A stretch of DNA of 64,000 bases, from NCBI GenBank assembly GCA_031553935.1, contig JAVBKS010000034.1:1-64000 (forward strand), in the 5' to 3' direction. The notes beneath the pieces are model-generated. The model made no database searches. It saw only the letters and a program-made list of their open reading frames with translations, and had not been told where the DNA came from. Each line of letters starts with the position of its first letter. Within the stretch, counting starts at the first letter, position 1. Source of the stretch: JAISDD01 sp031553935. Its GTDB lineage: Bacteria; Bacillota; Syntrophomonadia; Syntrophomonadales; Syntrophomonadaceae. Positions 1 through 8,662 of this stretch are shown one piece after another. Made by a program: the position numbers and the translations under genes.

Positions 1-87
1 TTTATTATATGCTTATATCATATAAAAACGGCTTTGGCGAAAACCCTTCGCCTTTGTCGAGAATGAATACTTAAAAGAGGTGAAACC

Positions 88-963
88 ATGCGCTATGAAG
101 GAATCGTTTATCGGCCTCCCAGCGAAGCCAATAGTCTTCTAATTCAAGCCACAATTGGCTGTCCCCATAACCGATGTACCTTTTGTTCATTATATAAAGG
201 CACGAAATTTCGCATCCGCAAAATTGAGGACATCAAAGCCGACCTTAAGGCCGCCTTACACTATTATGGTCCCAATGTTAGGTCCATCTTTTTTCCCGAT
301 GGGAATACTATCTATATGAAAACATCTCAATTAGTAGAAATACTTAGTTATGCTCGTTCTTTGTTCCCATTTGTGCAACGCATGACAGTATATGGCTCTG
401 CTCGATTCGTAATCTTAAAAAGTCAGGCAGAGTTAATAGAACTCAAAAACGCGGGACTTTCAAGAGTCCATATGGGCATGGAAAGTGGTGATGACGAAGT
501 TTTGCAAAGGATCAACAAGGGATGCACTGCTGCTGATATTATTGCTGCCGGGAAAGCTTTGCAAGCTGCAGGTATAGAAGTAAGCGAATACTTCTTGGTT
601 GGCATTGGCGGGAAAGAACGAACCCGCGAACACGCAATAAACAGTGCCCGGGTAATTAGTGCCTTTTCCCCTGAATTTGTTCGTTTGCGCACATTTTCAT
701 CAATCCCCGGAACCCCGCTTGATGATAGTATTAAGGCCGGTTCTTTTCAGGTTCTTTCAGCGCATGAGCTATTACAAGAGATTCGTTTGCTAATCGAAAA
801 CTTAGAATGTCAAGGTACAGCAATTGTCAGCGACCATGTGTCAAATCTGATCGATATTAAAGGATTTTTGCCTCAAGATCAACAGATGATGCTTAAAGCT
901 ATCGACAGGGGTTTGGCAATCGATGAATCCAAATACATTCGGCCTGATATTACTATGCTGTAA
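88..963 (+). CDS. Radical SAM protein
   Basis: Likely iron-sulfur enzyme that cleaves S-adenosylmethionine; the substrate cannot be read from the sequence. Near the N-terminus C25, C30 and C33 form a Cx4Cx2C cluster in the context GCPHNRCTFCSLYKG, which resembles the Elp3/HemN-like group of small radical SAM proteins that carry SHNRC-type clusters. A GMESGDDEVL segment near residue 130 fits the usual beta-strand glycine/glutamate region of the TIM barrel. The 291-residue length suits a single-domain member. The start follows an AGAGGTG ribosome site about 7 bases upstream. It stands alone on the plus strand, facing the leftward genes that follow. Confidence 0.85.
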   Translation: MRYEGIVYRPPSEANSLLIQATIGCPHNRCTFCSLYKGTKFRIRKIEDIKADLKAALHYYGPNVRSIFFPDGNTIYMKTSQLVEILSYARSLFPFVQRMTVYGSARFVILKSQAELIELKNAGLSRVHMGMESGDDEVLQRINKGCTAADIIAAGKALQAAGIEVSEYFLVGIGGKERTREHAINSARVISAFSPEFVRLRTFSSIPGTPLDDSIKAGSFQVLSAHELLQEIRLLIENLECQGTAIVSDHVSNLIDIKGFLPQDQQMMLKAIDRGLAIDESKYIRPDITML

Positions 964-994
964 ATTGAGTTTAAATCTATAGGCATGACTTATT

Positions 995-1408
995 CTATTT
1001 TACTGAGGGCGGAACAATATACACTTCTTCATCTCTGAAATCGAAGAAATCGCTTAGTTTCCAATAAACTCCCCGGCTTAAGCGAGTGTCATTATTCCAT
1101 TTGTAGCTAACATAGGGAACATCTTCTACTATTGTTAGCTTAAGTTCCCTTAGAAGCGTGAATTCCTGCATATCATGAAACACCAGCTTAACGCTTCCAT
1201 CTTCATTCTCAACATAGCCGGTGGCATAAAAAGGTACATCTTCAACCGTTAATGGATTGTTGTCTTGTCCCATTTGAATGTAATAACTTCCATCTTCTGC
1301 TTTGTTAATGTTTTGCGCCAGAATGTTCAAAATATTTCTTCTGAACATTTCGGCTTCTCCAAAATACCATTTTCCATTTTTTCTAATCGTAATAGGTTGC
1401 ATATCCAT
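995..1408 (-). CDS. DUF1285-like protein
   Basis: Small soluble protein of 137 residues with no known biochemical role. It matches my memory of the DUF1285 pattern: an N-terminal 'I..nGkWyfgea...R..il' strand, a DGSYYIQ segment near residue 40, the VEDVPF signature near residue 55, and a late 'RLSRGVYWKL' segment. No signal peptide or membrane segment is visible. The start has a GAGGTG site five bases upstream. It lies just downstream of the leftward aminotransferase fusion gene, 36 bases after its stop, so the two may be co-transcribed. Confidence 0.6.
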   Translation of the reverse strand: MDMQPITIRKNGKWYFGEAEMFRRNILNILAQNINKAEDGSYYIQMGQDNNPLTVEDVPFYATGYVENEDGSVKLVFHDMQEFTLLRELKLTIVEDVPYVSYKWNNDTRLSRGVYWKLSDFFDFRDEEVYIVPPSVK

Positions 1409-1444
1409 ATAAACACCTCAATGCTTCAATTTAATGAGGACTAC

Positions 1445-4114
1445 TCAATTGGCACGGCTTAGGGCTTTGCTCCGAGCATTAGCCAATATATGTTCGGCCA
1501 TTTCATCGGTTATTTCTTTGTTTGCGGTCATTAAACCCGCCAAATCAAATCCATGTTTGGCGCTCAGATCCTGGAAAAAATCAATCGTATCTAAAGGCAA
1601 GTCTAAGCCTATACTATAGTCATTCCTCTCATCTTCCAGAGCAAGCAAAACAGTTTCCGCCAGACATGCTAAGCTGACTCCAGATCTATAACCAAAATTG
1701 GGACCGAAGGAGACTTTTTCATCGGGGAATTGTACCAGTCCACCTTCTATTACTAATATATCATCCCTGCTAACTACTACATCTGGTGATATGTCTGCGG
1801 GCCGTGCCACATCGCAGATCACTGTTCCAGGGGATAAGTGTTTGGAAAATACTATGTAATCCGGAGAATTGCTGGCGGTCACAATTAAATTGTGTTCCGG
1901 CAAATATTTATCTAATTCCAAGCTTATTTCAATAGGCAATGCTAGATTGATTTCCCGGCTTAACTCCTGCCACTCTTCAGGGTTTAGAGCCTCATATGCC
2001 GCTACTTTATTCAAATATTGACTATGGCCGTTTCTCTCTTCGCCAATAGTCAATGCTTTCTTAAACCATTCATGCAATGCATGGTTAAGACCATTTTTCC
2101 TGAATTGATTGGCTCTGTTCATGATTTCTGCAGCTAAATTCGCTAGTCTCCTAATACTTGAACGTGGCCGCTCCGGATTGCCAAATAAGCGCAAGCTACT
2201 TAAGTGCTGCGATAGAATAATGGAACATGCCCTCCCAATTGATCCGGTTGCTCCAATTACGGCACCTCTAGCACTTTCCAAGTCAATCTTCATCTTTTGG
2301 GCGCCCAGCAACAATGCCCGCATAGCCATCACTGTAGTGAAACTATTGCCACTGGTTATGGCAACTCCGCGTCCGGTAACATCTCGGCCCCCTCTGGTGA
2401 CTACTGAAGTTAAAGCCCCCAAGCCAACAACTGTTGCGCCCAAATCCCGTGCCAAATCAACTGCTTCACTGATAACTTTAACTACTTCAGCACGGGGAAG
2501 CTGCATAATTTGCTTGGCACCAAAAGGAACCCCAATTAGCCAGCCTTCCGTGACTTTTCCAGCTTTCGATCTAATCGCTGGCATATGACAGCATAATCCC
2601 GCTTCCCTTACTTGGCTCTGCCATTCCAGGAATAGTTTAAGCTCCTCGTCGCTCAATTTCTTGAAAGACGGATTATTGGCAACTATATCGTCTGTAGACG
2701 GGTAGTGTAAGATAAAGCCAAACTTGCCAGAATGCTCATCACCATTTTCGGTAACTGAAGCCTGAACACTTTTACTGAATGAGCGATAATCATGCTCAAT
2801 CGGCATTCTTCGGTATTCGCCCAGTACGTAATGATATAAATGAGCGTAGTTTCTAGTGTCGAGAATTTCGCAGATATTCTCGATCGCCGACATCATTCTA
2901 TCTATCTCAGGAATCGTAATAATAAGGGGCGGCTCAAGTCTCAATGTCATTGAATCATTCAAAAATGGGGCTAAACGCAGCCTATGCACATTGAGCAAAT
3001 AACCGCAAAGCAAAGCGGTAAATCCACCCCGGTTAATCAGAAAGGACATATCAAAGGAACCGCAATCGCTCAGGTCATGAAATTCGATACCTGCCATCAA
3101 ACCTTGGCCCCGTATTTCTTTGATCACCGTAGGATATCTATTGGCAATTTTTCTTAGTCCCTGTAATAAGTATTCTCCTTTTTTTTCAACATCCTTAATA
3201 AAACTGCGCTCATTCGATAACAATTTGTCTAGAACCGCAATTCCAGCTGCACAGGTCAGGTTGTTATTAGCAAAAGTTGAACTATGTAGATTTCCATAAT
3301 CATCATTCCAGACTTTTTCCGAGGATAAACATACTGCCAACGGTAGTAATCCGCCGCCTAAAGCTTTGGCCAGCAATAAAATATCAGGCTCAATTCCATA
3401 TCTCTCACAATAAAAAAGCTCGCCGCAGCGGCCAAGGCCGGTCTGAACTTCATCAAAAATCAAGATTACCTTTTCCTGCCGGCAAAGGTTTGCTACTTGT
3501 TGTAAATAATCAGGCTCAGCTACAATTATGCCGCCTTCGCCTTGGATAGGCTCAATAATGAAAGCTGCCACTTTTTCTTTATTATCGCTGATGACTTTTT
3601 GCAAAGCTTCAATATCATTAAAAGCTACATTAACAAAACCTGGTGACGGAGCTCTGAAGGGTTTCTGGTAATTAGCCTTGCCGGTTGCCGACAAAGCACC
3701 TAAGGTTTTGCCATGAAAACTGTTGGATGCCGATATAATGATTTCTTTTCCGGTATAAGAGCGCGCTAGCTTAATGGCGGCTTCCACAGCCTCAGTTCCA
3801 CTTTGGCAAAAAGTTGAATACTTTAGATCACCCGGGGTAACCTCAGCTAATCTATTTGCCAAATCCAGTGCAACAATAGGTAACGATGGCTGTACTAAGC
3901 TCGGAATCATCCTTTCGCGAACTTCATTAATGGCTTGCCAAATAAAGTCGGGGTTATACCCAAAAGGAATTGCTCCGTACTGAGCAATAAAATCTAAATA
4001 CTCATTTCCGGCTTCATCATATAAATATGCTCCTTCACCTCTTATATAAGACTTATCCAAACCAAAAGTAGTCAATATCTTTTCAATCGTTGGGTTTAGA
4101 AGATTCCGGAACAT
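1445..4114 (-). CDS. Fusion: class III aminotransferase + acyl-ACP-reductase-like domain
   Basis: Two enzymes in one 889-residue chain. Residues 1-420 are a fold-type I class III aminotransferase: SGTEAVEAAIKLAR near 105, SFHGKTLGAL near 132, DEVQTG at 221-226 and the PLP lysine K250 in LLLAKALGGG. Residues about 464-889 resemble the cyanobacterial long-chain acyl-ACP reductase (AAR) family: 'GLGALTSVV' near 565, an NAD(P)-binding GATGSIG loop at 621-627, a cysteine C767 in TVICDVARP, and a VIEGGLVQFP segment near 788. Inference: the reductase half makes an aldehyde from an acyl thioester and the aminotransferase half converts it to a primary amine, as known for other reductase-transaminase fusions such as PigE. 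Acyl chain, amino donor and product are unknown. C767 is offset from the cyanobacterial cysteine, so its role is unproven. Good GGAGGTG ribosome site. Confidence 0.8.
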   Translation of the reverse strand: MFRNLLNPTIEKILTTFGLDKSYIRGEGAYLYDEAGNEYLDFIAQYGAIPFGYNPDFIWQAINEVRERMIPSLVQPSLPIVALDLANRLAEVTPGDLKYSTFCQSGTEAVEAAIKLARSYTGKEIIISASNSFHGKTLGALSATGKANYQKPFRAPSPGFVNVAFNDIEALQKVISDNKEKVAAFIIEPIQGEGGIIVAEPDYLQQVANLCRQEKVILIFDEVQTGLGRCGELFYCERYGIEPDILLLAKALGGGLLPLAVCLSSEKVWNDDYGNLHSSTFANNNLTCAAGIAVLDKLLSNERSFIKDVEKKGEYLLQGLRKIANRYPTVIKEIRGQGLMAGIEFHDLSDCGSFDMSFLINRGGFTALLCGYLLNVHRLRLAPFLNDSMTLRLEPPLIITIPEIDRMMSAIENICEILDTRNYAHLYHYVLGEYRRMPIEHDYRSFSKSVQASVTENGDEHSGKFGFILHYPSTDDIVANNPSFKKLSDEELKLFLEWQSQVREAGLCCHMPAIRSKAGKVTEGWLIGVPFGAKQIMQLPRAEVVKVISEAVDLARDLGATVVGLGALTSVVTRGGRDVTGRGVAITSGNSFTTVMAMRALLLGAQKMKIDLESARGAVIGATGSIGRACSIILSQHLSSLRLFGNPERPRSSIRRLANLAAEIMNRANQFRKNGLNHALHEWFKKALTIGEERNGHSQYLNKVAAYEALNPEEWQELSREINLALPIEISLELDKYLPEHNLIVTASNSPDYIVFSKHLSPGTVICDVARPADISPDVVVSRDDILVIEGGLVQFPDEKVSFGPNFGYRSGVSLACLAETVLLALEDERNDYSIGLDLPLDTIDFFQDLSAKHGFDLAGLMTANKEITDEMAEHILANARSKALSRAN

Positions 4115-4353
4115 AATACACCTCCGCCAGTTAATAGCTTAAAATTCTCATTCTAATGATACTGGTAGACTGTTGGAGCTCTAAATCAGTCCGCAGTATT
4201 AATGAAACAAGCTGTTTCTTTATTTATATTAAAGCTAAATTAAATAATGTCAACTTTAAGCGTTTCGCAAAAGGCACATATTATTTCCATAGGCGGAGAT
4301 AATAAATATGAAAAAAACCATTATAGCAGTAGCTTTCGAAAGGAGAAATATAG

Positions 4354-4500
4354 ATGGATGATCATTCCGAAAAAACGATTGACAGTTCCGATTTAGGAAC
4401 CTGGCAGTTCTTGCGTCCCGGTTGGTGGTTCCTGCATGCAGTATCCATTATTGGGCTTTTTTATCTAGGCTTCCTTTTTGGGGACATTATGTTCAGATAA
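4354..4500 (+). CDS. Small single-pass membrane protein, 48 residues
   Basis: An open frame of 48 codons with an AAAGGAGA ribosome site eight bases before the ATG. The first half is charged and polar (MDDHSEKTIDSSDLGTW), then 'FLRPGWWFLH' leads into a hydrophobic span of about 20 residues (residues 26-44), ending FGDIMFR. The acidic N-terminus and late membrane span suggest an N-in or N-out anchor with no room for a catalytic domain. It sits in the 435-base gap upstream of the divergent aminotransferase fusion and is followed directly by a hairpin. No function is recognised. The strong ribosome site and tight terminator make it a likely real gene. Confidence 0.65.
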   Translation: MDDHSEKTIDSSDLGTWQFLRPGWWFLHAVSIIGLFYLGFLFGDIMFR

Positions 4501-4506
4501 TCGTAT

Positions 4507-4535
4507 GGGAGGCATATCTAAATGACATGCCTCCT
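4507..4535. terminator. Hairpin after the 48-residue ORF
   Basis: Stem GGAGGCAT / ATGCCTCC (4508-4515 with 4527-4534) and an 11-base loop, six bases after the stop of the plus-strand small ORF and 15 bases beyond the end of the leftward gene at 4550. It could stop transcription from both sides. The T-run on either strand is weak. Confidence 0.45.
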
Positions 4536-4549
4536 TCAACTAGGACTTG

Positions 4550-5074
4550 TTAATTCGATATAGCTCTATCAGCTAAACCATCAAACTTCTTGCGCAAAAT
4601 AAAGCGCTCAGGCTGCATGTTTGAACTTAGGGAAAAGCCATTGGTTTCAGGTTTATCTGCATGATTATTTTCAACTGCTATTAATGTTTCTGCTAAGCCA
4701 TTTTCCAGCAGGTCCAAGAGTTTGATCTGATCAGCAACCGGCTTATTCTTGTATGACTGCAAATTCCTTCTGATTGAAGTCCAATCTTCGATTTGATCTG
4801 TTAAGTACATTCTGTTGCCTTCAATTGCAAATCGACCGCTAATACGACCATGGCCAGACATGAAAGTTCCAAAATAGAAATACGCACAGCTAAAAGACCC
4901 ATCGGCATCGAAATACCACTCGCAGAAGTATTTATTTTCCCATTTACTTGGTTTCTCTTCAATGTAATTCTGATTAACCAAACCGTCGTTATCTACGAAA
5001 GTCCAGGACCCGACAATAGAATTTAGCTGGGTGCTGTTAGTTTCGCTGGGATGATAAATGCTTATAGTTTCCAT
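4550..5074 (-). CDS. Hypothetical protein, lipocalin-like N-terminal pattern
   Basis: Soluble 174-residue protein that I do not recognise. Residues 20-95 have the beta-rich pattern 'IVGSWTFVDNDG ... WYFDADGSFSCAYF ... GRFAIEGNRMYLTD', like small lipocalin-type or copper-resistance-like barrels in which an early G-x-W starts the first strand. The second half is more helical (LLDLLENGLAETLIAVENN). There is no signal peptide, so it should act in the cytoplasm. A GAGGTGGTG ribosome site precedes the ATG. It is a single gene between two hairpin regions with no informative neighbour. Confidence 0.5.
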   Translation of the reverse strand: METISIYHPSETNSTQLNSIVGSWTFVDNDGLVNQNYIEEKPSKWENKYFCEWYFDADGSFSCAYFYFGTFMSGHGRISGRFAIEGNRMYLTDQIEDWTSIRRNLQSYKNKPVADQIKLLDLLENGLAETLIAVENNHADKPETNGFSLSSNMQPERFILRKKFDGLADRAISN

Positions 5075-5218
5075 AAATACACCACCTCAATTTTCATATC
5101 CGAATAAGCTTTGCGTGACTTGTCTATAATTATCAACATTTGATGCATTTTGGCCTGCCCTGAATACAATACTTAGGACTGAAGTTGCCAATAAATTCTT
5201 CTAAACTAATTATAGGAC

Positions 5219-5329
5219 CTTTAGAGTCATTTTTATAGTACTTTTGGTCACAATTAGAGTCACTTTTTTCGCATCGCAAGGTCACTCATAATGACTATCG
5301 GGGTCACTGTGAGTGACCTTGCGATGCGA
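5219..5329. repeat. GTCAC/GTGAC cluster with a 20-bp perfect inverted repeat
   Basis: Seven TGAC/GTCA elements lie in about 100 bases. The right part forms a perfect 20-bp inverted repeat (5269-5288 with 5310-5329) whose arms read TCGCATCGCAAGGTCACTCA and its complement around a 21-base loop. It is about 60 bases past the 3' end of the leftward exported-protein gene. There is no T-run on the exit side, so it does not look like a simple terminator. A similar cluster lies upstream of the same gene at 7155-7227. Confidence 0.7.
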
Positions 5330-5336
5330 TTAAGCA

Positions 5337-5369
5337 ATCTGCGCCGCCCGTTTGGCGAGCGGCGCAGAT
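5337..5369. terminator. GC-rich hairpin downstream of the 560-residue exported protein
   Basis: Perfect 11-bp stem ATCTGCGCCGC / GCGGCGCAGAT (5337-5347 with 5359-5369) with an 11-base loop, 24 bases past the stop at 5393. The stem is very stable but no real U-tract follows on the minus strand, so it may end transcription imperfectly or protect the mRNA 3' end. Confidence 0.5.
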
Positions 5370-5392
5370 GATTATGTCAAAAATTCGTTTAT

Positions 5393-7075
5393 TTAGGGTT
5401 CGTAAGTTATCCTGATTTCTTGGGTGGCTTCTATCCACTCAACTCCGCAGCCAAGTTTCTCTGCGATAAAACGCAGAGGCATTAAAATTCTGCCATTGAC
5501 AATGAGAGGTTTTATATCGGGATTATTAGGATCGATAATGGTTTCAACTCCATTAACCATTGCCGTATTCTTTCCCATCCAGAGTTCAATCGTTTTTGCT
5601 CCTAAAATAATGCTGGATTTTTGCTCAATTCCGTTCCAGCTTACTTCAGCACCTAAAGCTTCCGCTATATATCTGATAGGCATATAGGTGACACCATTGA
5701 TTAAAGTCGGAGGCGCATCCATTGTTAAAGTTTCGCCATTAATTGCGCAAACCATCGAATTTAGTTTGAAGACTGCTACTACTTTAGATGCTGGATGGTT
5801 TAACGCATCTTGTTCTTCCTTAATCTGATCATTTGCAGCAGCGTCTACAATTTTGGCAGTACATTTAGCATCAGAATAGTTAATGGCTTTTACTGTTATG
5901 GGATAGCTCCCGGTTTTATCGATAATACTCTTTTCTATGCGAATGTCACCCTGGCTAACTGTAAAACCATTCCCTCCAGGCAATAATATGCGGCCATCAT
6001 AAACGACTTCTGTTATTACTTGGGCGTAAGCCTGATCATTAGTTCGTAAAAACAAATAATCTCCTGCTTTGCCGCTCATGGGCATAATTGCTGGAGGAGT
6101 GGCGTCTTTGATATTGCTTTTGATATTAACCGTACATTTTGCATCTGGGTATTGCTGTGATTTAAGCGTAAGCATAAAAGTTCCTTCTACGGCTGGAGGC
6201 TGATTAATAGTGATAATATTCCAATTACAAGTAATTTCTTTATTCGCTTTCGAAAAGGTCATTACATTAGCTCCCGAAACAATAACAGAGTTTACCGTAT
6301 AAGCATAATCAGGTGTTTCAGCTATAATTACTATCCTATTGCCTAGTTTAACGTCGGGAGCAAATACTTGGGGCTGCTTTTGCGGCCCTTTTAACTCAAG
6401 GTCTACTCCATTTGTATTCAGCTTGTTTTCGCCATCGCGCCCTTTCACCTCTAGCTCGCAAATCCCATCACTAAAATTTGCAGCTTCAGTCTTCACAGTA
6501 TACTTTCCTACACTGGTAAAGTATTTAGCCGGAATGATAATTGTTCCTTTGGTTTTATCCATGGTATAATCGCCGATGCTCTTGTTATTAACCGTTAGCC
6601 CATCAACTAAGAGAATATAGATCGGCGGTTTATCCATGATCTCGACTTCAGCATTCTGTCCCAAGATGATGTCTGGGGCTTCGATATTGGGAGCTGCGCC
6701 ATACCCTACATTTAAAGAACAACTGGTATCAAAATATCCAGGCGCTTTGAGTACGACCTTAATCGGCCCGGAAATAGTATTATATATTATTATATCCGCG
6801 CCACTAACCCCGAAGCCGGAGAACTCCTCCTTTATCTTCTTCTGACCGTTGACTTCGACTTCAGTAACCGCATTAGCATAAGTCGAATTGCCGGTTTTAA
6901 CTATTACTTCCTCACCATAGGCAACATCTGCAGCCGAAATAGCCGGTGCAATTTTTACTACCGGCAGCTTGACACCTGTTTCAATTGGCTTAAGTTCAAG
7001 TGCCCATGCCCTGCCTGACAAAACGCAGCTAAATAATAACATCATTATGACTAAAAACATACTCTTTACTCTCAT
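5393..7075 (-). CDS. Exported protein with paired stalk (copper amine oxidase N-like) domain
   Basis: Secreted protein of 560 residues. A signal peptide covers the first ~27 residues (MRVKSMFLVIMMLLFSCVLS..., cleavage near AWA-LEL). Residues ~30-410 hold four or more Ig-like beta units of similar pattern, each ending in 'y.v.v.a.nysDakC.v.v'. The last ~115 residues are the stalk or 'copper amine oxidase N-terminal' domain: INGVTYMPIRYIAEALGAEVSW and a second copy GRILMPLRFIAEKLGCGVEW. This domain is common in Clostridia surface proteins, and is thought to be structural and cell-wall associated. An upstream in-frame ATG at 7102 is rejected because the AAGGAGGG ribosome site lies inside that extension, just before the chosen ATG. 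GTCAC-rich repeats flank both ends. Confidence 0.8.
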   Translation of the reverse strand: MRVKSMFLVIMMLLFSCVLSGRAWALELKPIETGVKLPVVKIAPAISAADVAYGEEVIVKTGNSTYANAVTEVEVNGQKKIKEEFSGFGVSGADIIIYNTISGPIKVVLKAPGYFDTSCSLNVGYGAAPNIEAPDIILGQNAEVEIMDKPPIYILLVDGLTVNNKSIGDYTMDKTKGTIIIPAKYFTSVGKYTVKTEAANFSDGICELEVKGRDGENKLNTNGVDLELKGPQKQPQVFAPDVKLGNRIVIIAETPDYAYTVNSVIVSGANVMTFSKANKEITCNWNIITINQPPAVEGTFMLTLKSQQYPDAKCTVNIKSNIKDATPPAIMPMSGKAGDYLFLRTNDQAYAQVITEVVYDGRILLPGGNGFTVSQGDIRIEKSIIDKTGSYPITVKAINYSDAKCTAKIVDAAANDQIKEEQDALNHPASKVVAVFKLNSMVCAINGETLTMDAPPTLINGVTYMPIRYIAEALGAEVSWNGIEQKSSIILGAKTIELWMGKNTAMVNGVETIIDPNNPDIKPLIVNGRILMPLRFIAEKLGCGVEWIEATQEIRITYEP

Positions 7076-7154
7076 GTATTCCCTCCTTCTAGTCAAAACC
7101 ATCTGCCAGTATGAATGCTAACAAAATCCTTCAATAAAATTATAAATTTTGGCA

Positions 7155-7227
7155 AGTCACTCTAAAAGTGACTATGGTCACCAAAAACAGTCACTACTTT
7201 TTTATTAGTAGTCATTTCTTGTGACTT
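7155..7227. repeat. GTCAC/GTGAC cluster upstream of the exported protein
   Basis: Six TGAC/GTCA elements in both orientations within about 75 bases (aagtcactc, aagtgact, ggtcacc, agtcacta, agtcatt, gtgactt), in the promoter side of the leftward gene starting at 7075. The spacing is irregular but close to helical turns in places. They could be binding sites for a regulator or remnants of a small palindromic element. The remainder of the 7103-7435 gap shows no gene. Confidence 0.5.
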
Positions 7228-7435
7228 GATGTCTGGTTTTGGCTAATTATGCTATTTATTTGGAGGTAATCGTCCGAAAACTTGTTTTTTGCATATATTT
7301 CTTGGCCGTGAAATAATAACCAAAACTCTTTCCCGACTGCACCGGCTCTGTTACAATTAAACTATACGGATCTGAACTTCGTAGCAGTAAATTAAATCTC
7401 TCCATTTAGATCCAAAATTAAGGGAGATAAATGAA

Positions 7436-7993
7436 ATGAATTTTTTTCGTGAATTTATCAGAAATCCTCTTACCATCGGCGCGATAGCCCCCAGCAGCAA
7501 AATTCTGTGTCAGCAAATGTTGTCTGATATCGATTTCGCAAGCTGTAATTGTATTGTCGAATACGGTCCCGGCACTGGAGTTATTACTCAAGAAATTATC
7601 AATAAAAAACCTAGAAAAACTAAGTTCTTGGCAGTGGAAAAAAATCCTCTTTTCTATAATGAATTAAGTGAGCGCTTCGCCAATTTCGAAAACGTACATA
7701 TTATTAATGGCAGCGCTGAGCAAACTGCCCATTACTTACGCGAATTACATATCAAGAGCGCAGACTATATTATCTCTGGACTTCCTTTCACAGTCTTGCC
7801 TGAAGAAGTTGCTAGCAATGTTTTGAGCGCAACCAGTAGTATTATGCACCAGGGATCACAATTCGTATTATTTCAGTATTCGCCGCTATTTCGCAGCCGC
7901 TTACACATCGATTTCCACCTCAGGAACGAAAAATTGATATTGAGAAATATTCCTCCAGCTTTCGTTTATAATCTGCAAAAGAAAAATGCCTGA
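7436..7993 (+). CDS. Phospholipid N-methyltransferase-like SAM methyltransferase
   Basis: Class I SAM-dependent methyltransferase of 185 residues. Motif I is VEYGPGTGVIT (residues 41-51), an acidic motif II lies in FLAVEKNPLF near 70, and motif IV is IISGLPFTVLP near 115. The N-terminal 'F.reFirnPltiGAiaPSSk.L' and the C-terminal 'FVLFQYSPLFR ... RNIPPAFVY' segments match the PmtA-like group, which methylates phosphatidylethanolamine and resembles rRNA dimethyltransferases. Substrate is inferred only. Ribosome site AAGGGAG about 10 bases upstream. Monocistronic on the plus strand, in a run of unrelated accessory genes. Confidence 0.75.
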   Translation: MNFFREFIRNPLTIGAIAPSSKILCQQMLSDIDFASCNCIVEYGPGTGVITQEIINKKPRKTKFLAVEKNPLFYNELSERFANFENVHIINGSAEQTAHYLRELHIKSADYIISGLPFTVLPEEVASNVLSATSSIMHQGSQFVLFQYSPLFRSRLHIDFHLRNEKLILRNIPPAFVYNLQKKNA

Positions 7994-8142
7994 AATTTTC
8001 GTTAAGGTGGGGAGAAATGCATTTGGCATAAATATTTCAGGTGGGAAAGGATTGTTTTGATAAGTGGCGAGCCCTTTCAATTGTATATATGAAACTACTA
8101 TGTGTAAGATAAGTGTCGAGGGGGAACAGTAAAAAAGATTGA

Positions 8143-8586
8143 TTAACGCTCAAGATGAAGTATGGGAAAAGGTCTGCCTTGCTCGTCATATTCTGACCGA
8201 CTAATTACATGAAATCCCATGTGTTCGTAAAAGCCAAACCCTTGCTTGTTCTGCTCGTTAACATCAACAAACTTTGCACCCAAACTTTCAACAGCATAAT
8301 TCAAAAGCTCTTTGCCAATGCCCTTCCCTCTGGCACTATCGTCAATGAAAAGCATTTCGATCTTGTAGTTTGCGACACCTATAAAGCCTTGCAAGATACC
8401 GTTTTCATCACTAAATCCATACAATTGCTCAATTGCCTTTAGTGCTTCCTGTACTTCAGGCTTAATTTGGGCAATATCGTTATTAGAAAGAAATGTATGA
8501 GTTTTCTTTACAGCGGATTCCCAAATATCGAGCAAACGGGCTATTGTTTGTCTATTAAGATTCATCAACAAATTAATTCTATCCAT
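8143..8586 (-). CDS. GNAT family N-acetyltransferase
   Basis: Transfers an acetyl group from acetyl-CoA to a small molecule or protein amine; the acceptor is unknown. The 147 residues cover one GNAT domain: 'GFIGVANYKIEMLFIDDSARGKGIGKELLNYAVE' contains the core strand and the R/Q-G-x-G-x-G/A pyrophosphate loop (RGKGIG), followed by VDVNEQNKQGFGFYEHMGF, the motif B region of YjaB-like enzymes. No signal or membrane segment. Likely monocistronic: 76 bases separate it from the upstream TetR gene, and a hairpin lies in that gap. Confidence 0.85.
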   Translation of the reverse strand: MDRINLLMNLNRQTIARLLDIWESAVKKTHTFLSNNDIAQIKPEVQEALKAIEQLYGFSDENGILQGFIGVANYKIEMLFIDDSARGKGIGKELLNYAVESLGAKFVDVNEQNKQGFGFYEHMGFHVISRSEYDEQGRPFPILHLER

Positions 8587-8624
8587 CTCTATGCTCCGTT
8601 CATTTTTGAATAATAATTAAACAG

Positions 8625-8654
8625 CGACTCCAAGCCGCATGTGGTTCAGAGTCG
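8625..8654 (-). terminator. Terminator of the TetR-family gene
   Basis: Stem CGACTC / GAGTCG (8625-8630 with 8649-8654) with further partial pairing inside the loop. Read on the minus strand it follows the TetR gene stop by 9 bases and is followed by CTGTTTAATTATTATT. Confidence 0.5.
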
Positions 8655-8662
8655 TTTCTACA

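Noticed and set aside
36..55. Small hairpin GGCGAA/TTCGCC at the window start
   Set aside because: Six-bp stem with only TTTG after it, and the upstream gene is outside the window; too weak to call a terminator.
2109..2588. 159-codon plus-strand frame
   Set aside because: Antisense to the reductase half of the aminotransferase fusion; shadow frame with no start signals.
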